Positions 57,864 to 64,000 of a stretch of 64,000 nt of DNA are shown here, piece after piece. Made by a program: the position numbers and the translations under genes. This stretch comes from Hydrangea macrophylla (lineage: Eukaryota; Streptophyta; Magnoliopsida; Cornales; Hydrangeaceae), in NCBI GenBank assembly GCA_033977485.1, contig CM066988.1:73275169-73339168 (forward strand), written 5' to 3'. The first letter of the stretch is position 1; the number at the start of each line of letters is the position of its first letter. The notes under the pieces were generated by a model. The model was given only the letters and a program-made list of their open reading frames with translations. It was not told where the DNA came from and searched no databases.

Positions 57864-58017
57864 AATAGAGGGAATCAAGGTAGTTATCAGAGGACAGATA
57901 ACCATGGTAGTATTAAGCCACAAAAACACCAAGAACCCCAAGGAAGGAATTTTGCTCTCCCTATGTCATCCGCTTATCATGTTTCTAGAAATGCTGGAGC
58001 TTCTGTGATCCGAGGTA

Positions 58018-58470
58018 TTGTCATTGTTTAACTCTTGGGCATATATATTGTTTGACACTGGTGCATCGCACTCATTCATCTTATCAGCATTCACATCAGT
58101 ATTGGGGTTAGAGATAGAATGCTTAGAGCATGTCTTATCTGTTGATACTCCAGTTGGAGGTATTATTCATTTGAATCATGTTTGTCATGGTTGTATGCTT
58201 TTGATAGCAGACCGATAGTTGAGTGTTGATTTGATCGTTATGCCAAATCTAGGATTTGATGTCATTCTTGGGATGTATTGGTTGGTCGAGTACCAGGCTT
58301 TCATAGATTGTTTTAAGTGTCGGGTTACTCTTTTCACTCTTGAGGGGGACAGTTGTAGATTCAAGGGTGATCAGTTAGATTTACTGATACCTTCATTGTT
58401 TTCACAGAGTAGTTTATACTCTTCTCTTGGAACTCTGGCTAGTTTATTGGCCATGGAGAAGGGCACTTCT
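58018..58470 (+). pseudogene. Gypsy protease
   Basis: The frame has LFDTGASHSFILSAF, with catalytic Asp at 58054, a TAG near 58216, then LIVMPNLGFDVILGMYWLVE, which is the retropepsin hydrophobic-Gly end. The enzyme would mature the polyprotein. The stop separates the two halves. Confidence 0.82.
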
Positions 58471-59400
58471 CTTGTGGAATTGCCACCCATTGTTTGTGAA
58501 TTTCATGATGTCTTTCCAGAAGACTTATCAGAATTACCACCTGTCCGTGCTATCGATTTTGCAATAGACCTTGTGCCAGGAACTTCACCTATTTCTATTC
58601 TGCCATATCGTATGGCACCAGCAGAATTGAAGGAGTTGAAACTTCAGTTGGAAGATCTCTAGAGTAAGGGTTTTATTCGCCTGAGTGTATCCCCGTAGGG
58701 AGCTCCTGTCCTCTTTGTTAAGAAGAAGGATGGAACATTGAGATTGTGTGTCGATTATCGAAAACTCAATCATGTGACAATCAAGAATAAGTATCCACTT
58801 CCAAGAATCAATGATTTGTTTGATCAACTCAAAGGTTCCACTTGTTTCTCCAAGATTAATCTGAGATCGAGTTATCATCAACTCCATATTCGAGAGTCAG
58901 ATATCTCGAAGACAGCTTTTAGGTCCCAATATGAGTATTTCGAGTTTGTGGTTATGCCATTTGGTTTGACCAATGCTCTAGCATCATTTATGGATCTTAT
59001 GCAGCGAGTATTTCACGATTATTTGGACAAGTTCGTGATTGTATTTATTGATGATATTCTTATCTACTCTTCTTTTAAGGAACTTCATAAGGAACACTTG
59101 AGGATTGTCCTACAAGTATTGCGTACTCACCGATTGTTCGGTAAATTATCTAAATGTGAGTTCTGGTTAATAGAAGTGAAATTTTTGGGACACGTCGTCT
59201 CGAGTGATGGAGTGTCAGTTGATTCATCAAAGATTGAAGTTGTTATTAATTGGCAGCCACCTAAGAATGTATTTGAGATACGTAGTTTCTTGGGTTTAGC
59301 AGGCTATTACAGTCGCTTTGTGAAGGACTTTTCTTACATTGCTTCACCTTTGACTAAGCTTACGCGAAAAGGGGTGAAATTCATTTGGACTGAGGAGTAT
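58471..59400 (+). pseudogene. Gypsy reverse transcriptase
   Basis: VVCEFHDVFPEDLSELPPVR-type linker, then SILPYRMAPAELKELK; stops near 58660 and 58696; then an intact frame from 58738: [44 protein letters not shown], with the catalytic FIDD at 59044-59055 and ILIYS. The thumb ([16 protein letters not shown]) and [15 protein letters not shown] follow. Asn replaces Asp in INLRSSYH, where Gypsy RTs have DLRSGYH, so an active-site Asp is lost. The domain is otherwise complete. Confidence 0.88.
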
Positions 59401-59664
59401 GAGAAAGCTTTTCAGCTTAAAGACTTGATTAACTTCAATACTGGTCTTGATTATTCCGGAGCATGGTGTTGACTACGCAATTTATTGTGATGCTTTACTT
59501 CTTGGTTTGGGGTGTGTGTGCTTATGCAAGAAGGCAAGATTGTTGCATATGGTTCTCGCCAATTGAAGCCTCATGAGCAGAATTATCCGACGCATGATTT
59601 AGAGCTTACCACCGTTGTGTTTGCTTTAAAGTCATGGTGTCATTACTTGTATGGGGAACGATTT
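59401..59664 (+). pseudogene. Gypsy RNase H, truncated by insertion
   Basis: After frameshifts near 59440 the sequence gives [20 protein letters not shown] and [19 protein letters not shown], RNase H blocks with the Glu. It is cut off at 59664 by the minus-strand LTR that begins at 59665; RNase H and integrase beyond this point are not in the window. Confidence 0.82.
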
Positions 59665-62600
59665 TGTCACGCCTCGAAGTACCAAAAATAGGGAAAAATA
59701 AATTTCCTTTATGGGTTTGTAGACACGTGACTGGTTGTAAATGTCACCTGATTGTCCAAAAATACTTAAAACAATAATATAATACGGGAAAGTGACTAAG
59801 TTCAGCGGAAGCAAGAATCTAAACATTCAATTCTTACATGATTAGTATATTACAGACTAAAAGATATCCAAAAGATAGATATTACAAGTTCAACTAAGCT
59901 ATTACATCATTGAACATATTAATAATGGCGAAACAATAGCCTTCCTCGTAGTAATCTTCACCAGCATAGTCTTTAGTAGTAAAATCTGTATCTTGATCAT
60001 AACCAGCTCCGTCTGGACCTGCAAAGGCTGGACGTGGAAGGTCCAGCGGCATGAAAAGCCGTTAGCGATTAAGCTAAGTGAGGGTCCCCTTAAGGTTACC
60101 ACCAACAAGATAAGTTATTCATCATCTCTTCTTATTTCTCGAAACCCTAGCTCGTTCATCATTTCTTATTCTCGATAACATGTCTCGTTCATCTTTTCTT
60201 ATTCTCAAAACCATGTCTTATTTAAACCCAATCATTCCCTGTGAAACTTAACCCAGAACTGAACTGATCAATGACATTGACTGAAAGAAGACTTAACTCT
60301 AAACGCATTTACTGGTCAAGAAAGAACAACACTCAACAATAAATAGTTAACTGTCGCCCAGCTGGCACTCAAACTGTCGCCTAAATGGCATTCAAACTAT
60401 CGCCCAACTGGCATTCAAACTGTCGCCCAAATGGCATAAGTGTGCGGGACATTAACAATCTCTTGGTCGAACAGGTCATGCCGATCCTCAGGTTGCCCAC
60501 ACGTTACTGAACATGTCATGCCGATCCTCAGACCAAGGGTACGGGAAATTAATAATCACTTGGACGAACACGTCATGCCGATCCTCAGGTCACCTGTACA
60601 TAACCGAACACTTCATGCAGATCCTCAGTCCAAGGGTGCGAAAAAATAATCAACCACTTGATTGAACACGTCATGACGATCCTCAGGTCATCCGCACTTG
60701 ACCGAACACGTCATGCCGATCCTCAGATCAAGAACACAAAACATAACTCTCCGATCGACACCATGGAATTACCGAAAGACCAATTTTGCAAGAAATATTC
60801 AAACACGACACGAAAGTTCATGAATCAACTTTGACCGGTAGTCACGCGACTAGAAACGAGGCCCAATGTCCCTTATTCACATTAAATCTATTATTGAAGG
60901 TTTTATCGTTAGTTTTCACGTTCGTACGTTTCGTAGTTTAGTTCATTAATATCATCCATTTATAACCGTTAATATTTGGCTATATGTCCGACATTCCGTT
61001 TTACCTCTCAATATACTTACGATGGAAACTTTTTCAATCACTTATTAATGCAATAATCGTGCCATACAACATACTTATAGTTTGGGTATGAACTTTCAAT
61101 GGTCATTAGACTATATTCATAACAATGGAAAACATAGCATCATGGATTTATAACATGAATTTAATACCAATAAACATATAGATGAAACCCTTAACATACT
61201 CATCTACTCGATAGCACTACCATAGCACAAGATTTTTATAACAACACAGGTACCATAACACTACCATAGCACAAGATTTTCATAACAACACAGGTACCAG
61301 AAAACTAGCATCAACAATCAACACCATGCATAAACAAAACATCATACAAAAAGCTACACACTCTGCCAGGATACATTTTCACTGTGTTGACTGAATTAAC
61401 GTGATTTATTTAGGCATGATAAATTGCTTTGTGAATCAATCTCAAAACTAAAACATTGTAGATAATAGGACTATCTTCATGTACAAAAAAAATCTATCTT
61501 CAATTACATTTTTGAGCTGCTCAAAATATTTATTCTACCTAGACATTTCTATACTTTTGGACTGCTATGTCCCAGATTTATAGCACTGCATTGTACGTGA
61601 CTTTCACCTATGAAGGAGGGCTTTTAGACTGAGCTATAGAAGAGTTATTTGTAGATAAATGAGTTAGATTTCTCCACAAAAAAACCTAGCCTAATTCAGA
61701 TTTTTGAGCTACTCCAAATATTCATTTTACTAAACTAGATTTTTGAGCTACTCCAAACATTCATTTTACTAAACTATGTTCTGCTGAAAGTTTCAGTTTC
61801 TCAGATTTTATAACACTGCATTGTGCATGCATTTCACCTATGAAGGATTGACTTTTAGGCTGAGCTGTAGAAGAGTTATTTGTATATAAATGAGTTATAT
61901 TTCACCACAAAAAAATCTAGCTTAATTCCGATTTTTGAGCTCCTCAAAACATTCATTTTACTAAACTACATTCTGCTGGAAGTTTTTGTTTTCCCAAGTT
62001 TATAACACTGCGTTGTACATGCATTTCAACCATGAAGGAGTGATTTTCAGGCCGAGCTATAAAAGTATTATTTGTAGATAAATGAGTTATCTTTCTTCAA
62101 AAAAAACCTAGCTTAATTCGGATTTTCGAGTTGCACAAAACATTCATTTTACTAAACTACATTCTGCTGGAAGTTCAGTTTCTCAGATTTAAAGCACTTG
62201 TATTGCATGCCATGAAAACTTCAACACAACAACATCAAACTCCAACTAAACATTAATCCATACTGTATATGTTCTAAATTGAGTTAGATTACTCACAATT
62301 ACTCACAATTTACTCACCAAAGCTTGAAATTAAGCTTGATGTTGTTCTTTAGCTTGATGAAGCTTGAACTTCAACTTCAATGGTGTCACATTCTTCTTCT
62401 CCTTGTTTTTCTTCCATATTTACATGGGATTTATAACTCCCAGCTCTCTTTCTTCACTTAGGTACAGATTATGAGAGTGGAAGAGAGTGTAATGCATGCA
62501 TATAGGTGTGGTTATATAGAAAATGCAAGTGCTAGGTGTCCTATTGCATGCTTGCATGCTAGGACATGTGTCCTTGTAGTGGACATGTGTCCAAAGGGAT

Positions 62601-62926
62601 GTCCCGTGGTTGCCACATGGCCGGCCATGTGGGGCCTATCTCGGGTTGTGCACCACTTTCTCGGTTTACGTGCATAAGTTCCTCGATATACGTGTCGATC
62701 TCGATTTACGTGCAACCGGGTATTATTTCTAATGTTTGGGTTTGGGTACGGGACTAAGTTAAATCTTATTATGGTCGAGTCAGTATGGTTAGTACAGTCT
62801 ATATGGTAATACTACAACACGTCCATACCGTCACGTAATTAAAATAATAATATAATAATATAGTCAGTCCAATATAGAAATTCGAAAAAGCTGATATTAT
62901 AATGACAGAAAATTACAGGTGTTACA
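59665..62926 (-). repeat. 3' LTR of a chromovirus-type Gypsy element, minus strand
   Basis: Minus-strand copy of the solo LTR at 31629-34789: starts TGTAACACCTG at 62926 and ends GGCGTGACA at 59665. It holds the 191-bp tandem units (about 61430-62200), six copies of the CTGAGGATCG motif (60470-60730), the acidic frame and a local duplication at about 61205-61297. It is 3262 bp long. Unlike the solo LTR, pol and a polypurine tract adjoin on the right, so the element runs out of the window. Confidence 0.88.
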
Positions 62927-63344
62927 TCTTCCACCACCTATTAAAGGATTTCGTCCTTGAAATCAGAGCTTATCTATTTACAAAATAGAAAAGATATTTC
63001 TCTCGCATCTCTGGCTACATTTCCCATGAAGCTTCTCTTTCATCATGATGATTCCATTGAACTTTCACCAATGGGATCTCCTTGTTCCTCAGCTTCTTGG
63101 TTTCTCAATCCAAAATATTGATCGGTCTCTCGGTGTAAGACACATTGTTATTCACCTCAATGTCCTTGAAGTCGATTACATGTGGCGTCGCGCCCTGATG
63201 ATACTCCTTCAACATATTGATGTGAAAAACATTGTGAATACCTGACAACCTTGGTAGCAACATCACTAATTTCCAATATCCTACATGGAATTTCTGGAGA
63301 AATTCAGGTGCTACATCTCTACCCACCTTATCAGAGGATTTCAT
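62927..63344 (-). pseudogene. Pol 3' end (integrase C-terminus, chromodomain-like tail)
   Basis: Minus-strand frame with LPRLSGIHNVFHINMLKEYH (the standard end of Gypsy integrase), then VIDFKDIEVNNNVSYTERPI and a broken tail ending in FQGRNPLIGGGR before the LTR. The tail position is where chromoviruses carry a chromodomain, but it is too decayed to confirm. A polypurine tract (TAGGTGGTGGAAGA) precedes the LTR. The N-terminal side is abnormal: about 63308-63358 repeats the pol-end/LTR-start junction. Confidence 0.75.
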
Positions 63345-63398
63345 CCTCGAAATCTAGGGTTTGCTAGGTCTTAGAAAGGACAGGGTACTAATCACATC

Positions 63399-63891
63399 TC
63401 AGATTTTAAGGTTGTGAGGTTCCCACCAGCTAACTAATAAGAACTTCTCACCAATTCTTTCAAATGTCCAAACTTCTTTGCTAAACAACACCAAGTGAAA
63501 TTCAAAGTCTGACATTGAATATGGCACCTTCATTCTTTCATCTTGTTCAATGTTGGGATTAATTTGATGATCTGCGAGCTCTCTTTTGGGGCCTTCTTTG
63601 TGGTGGAACCATGTTTTGAATTCCTCATTCTGGACAATCTTTGTGCATACGTCCAGTGTTTCCACGATTGAAGCACTGCAGCTATCAACTTGTGGGATGT
63701 TTCGGTGCTTTGCATTCTTTGGAGTGATGTCCAGATATTCCATAGTCGTCACAGATATCATGTTGCTTTGGATTTGTCTCAACGGCATTCTGATTAACTT
63801 TCCTTTCATTGTTTCTTCTGCGTCTTTGGTCGGCAAGATTCTTACTTCTCAGCTTCTTGATGCGATGGTTGAGAAGTCTAGTTGGTTTCAC
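63399..63891 (-). pseudogene. Gag-like fragment with two zinc knuckles, degenerate
   Basis: On the minus strand ICDDYGISGHHSKECKAP has CCHC spacing with the second Cys replaced by Tyr, and about 20 residues later CFNRGNTGRMHKDCPE has CCHC spacing with Cys and His both replaced by Arg. The surrounding sequence is basic upstream (KKLRSKNLADQRRRRNNERK). I cannot name the family; it lies upstream of a pol end in the same orientation, but with pol missing between. Confidence 0.45.
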
Positions 63892-64000
63892 GATTGTCTT
63901 TTATAACTTGTAGGGGTCATGAATGTATCCCTCAGTACGTTAGTACGAAGAACGTTGTGGATTAGCGTATCCACTCAAAAAGCATTGTGATCTACTACAC
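63892..64000. other. Window end, no recognised feature
   Basis: No supported feature; probably the rest of the minus-strand element. Confidence 0.4.

Larger units (their letters stand above)
54013..59664 (+). mobile_element. Gypsy retrotransposon with 5' LTR, truncated in RNase H by another insertion
   Basis: LTR (54013-56297), primer-site-like sequences, gag, protease and reverse transcriptase follow in Gypsy order, all on the plus strand. The right end is lost at 59664, where the minus-strand LTR of another element begins. Frameshifts and stops are present in every domain. The FIDD-type RT and the LTR ends fit the chromovirus branch, but no integrase remains to test this. GAGTG (54008-54012) would be the left target duplication. 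Confidence 0.85.

Noticed and set aside
59660..62931. Second solo LTR like 31629-34789
   Set aside because: The flanking five bases differ (GATTT against TCTTC) and a polypurine tract and pol end adjoin it, so it is the 3' LTR of a longer element.

Overview
The window is nuclear DNA from a flowering plant with a transposon-rich genome, probably a eudicot, although the species cannot be read from it. The evidence is the content: plant lineages of LTR retrotransposons (Ty1/Copia, Athila-type and Tat-type Ty3/Gypsy, chromovirus-like Gypsy), a Helitron, hAT- and Mutator-type MITEs, a CACTA end, and no convincing intact host gene. I saw no rRNA, tRNA or organelle gene. Every retroelement reading frame is broken by stops or frameshifts, so the coding entries are pseudogenes.

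Layout, left to right. 1-1868: a minus-strand, Athila-related deletion derivative (LTR, 191 bp interior, LTR cut by the window edge). 1884-8258: a complete but dead Copia element with a 5-bp target duplication. 8264-9660: the 3' part of a long chromovirus-type LTR that hosts both. 9661-12381: an LTR-like block, probably minus strand. 12575-14186: a CACTA-like end, then a degenerate Copia gag/protease fragment. 14244-30137: a full-length 15.9-kb Athila-type element with two 1373-bp LTRs, GTTCA target duplications, a tRNA-Asp-type primer site, gag-pol, and a 7-kb post-pol region. That region holds a possible internal promoter, a possible leader intron and two further broken ORFs. It interrupts another LTR (14187-14243, resuming at 30143). 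31601-37971: a Helitron with splice-like exon remnants, itself interrupted by a 3161-bp solo LTR (31629-34789, target duplication GAAGC).

37972-49400: noncoding sequence, a minus-strand LTR decorated with CGATCGATCG words (39380-40870), and a rearranged Tat-type Gypsy zone (40880-48800) with a tRNA-Arg-type primer site, integrase and reverse-transcriptase pieces, a broken antisense ORF and an inserted hAT MITE. 49404-51431: a Mutator-like element with long inverted repeats. 51499-52109: three MITEs in a row. 54013-59664: a Gypsy element (LTR, two primer-site-like sequences, gag, protease, reverse transcriptase) cut in RNase H by the 3' LTR (59665-62926, minus strand) of another chromovirus-type element. 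That element's pol end lies at 62927-63344 and a gag-like fragment at 63399-63891.

The nesting gives relative ages. The Athila element is younger than the LTR it sits in. The solo LTR is younger than the Helitron, and the Helitron is younger than the LTR-like DNA around it. The most unusual signals are arrays of CpG-rich self-complementary words, often just upstream of TATA boxes and shared by unrelated retroelements, and the Athila post-pol region, which looks like an independently transcribed, spliced unit.
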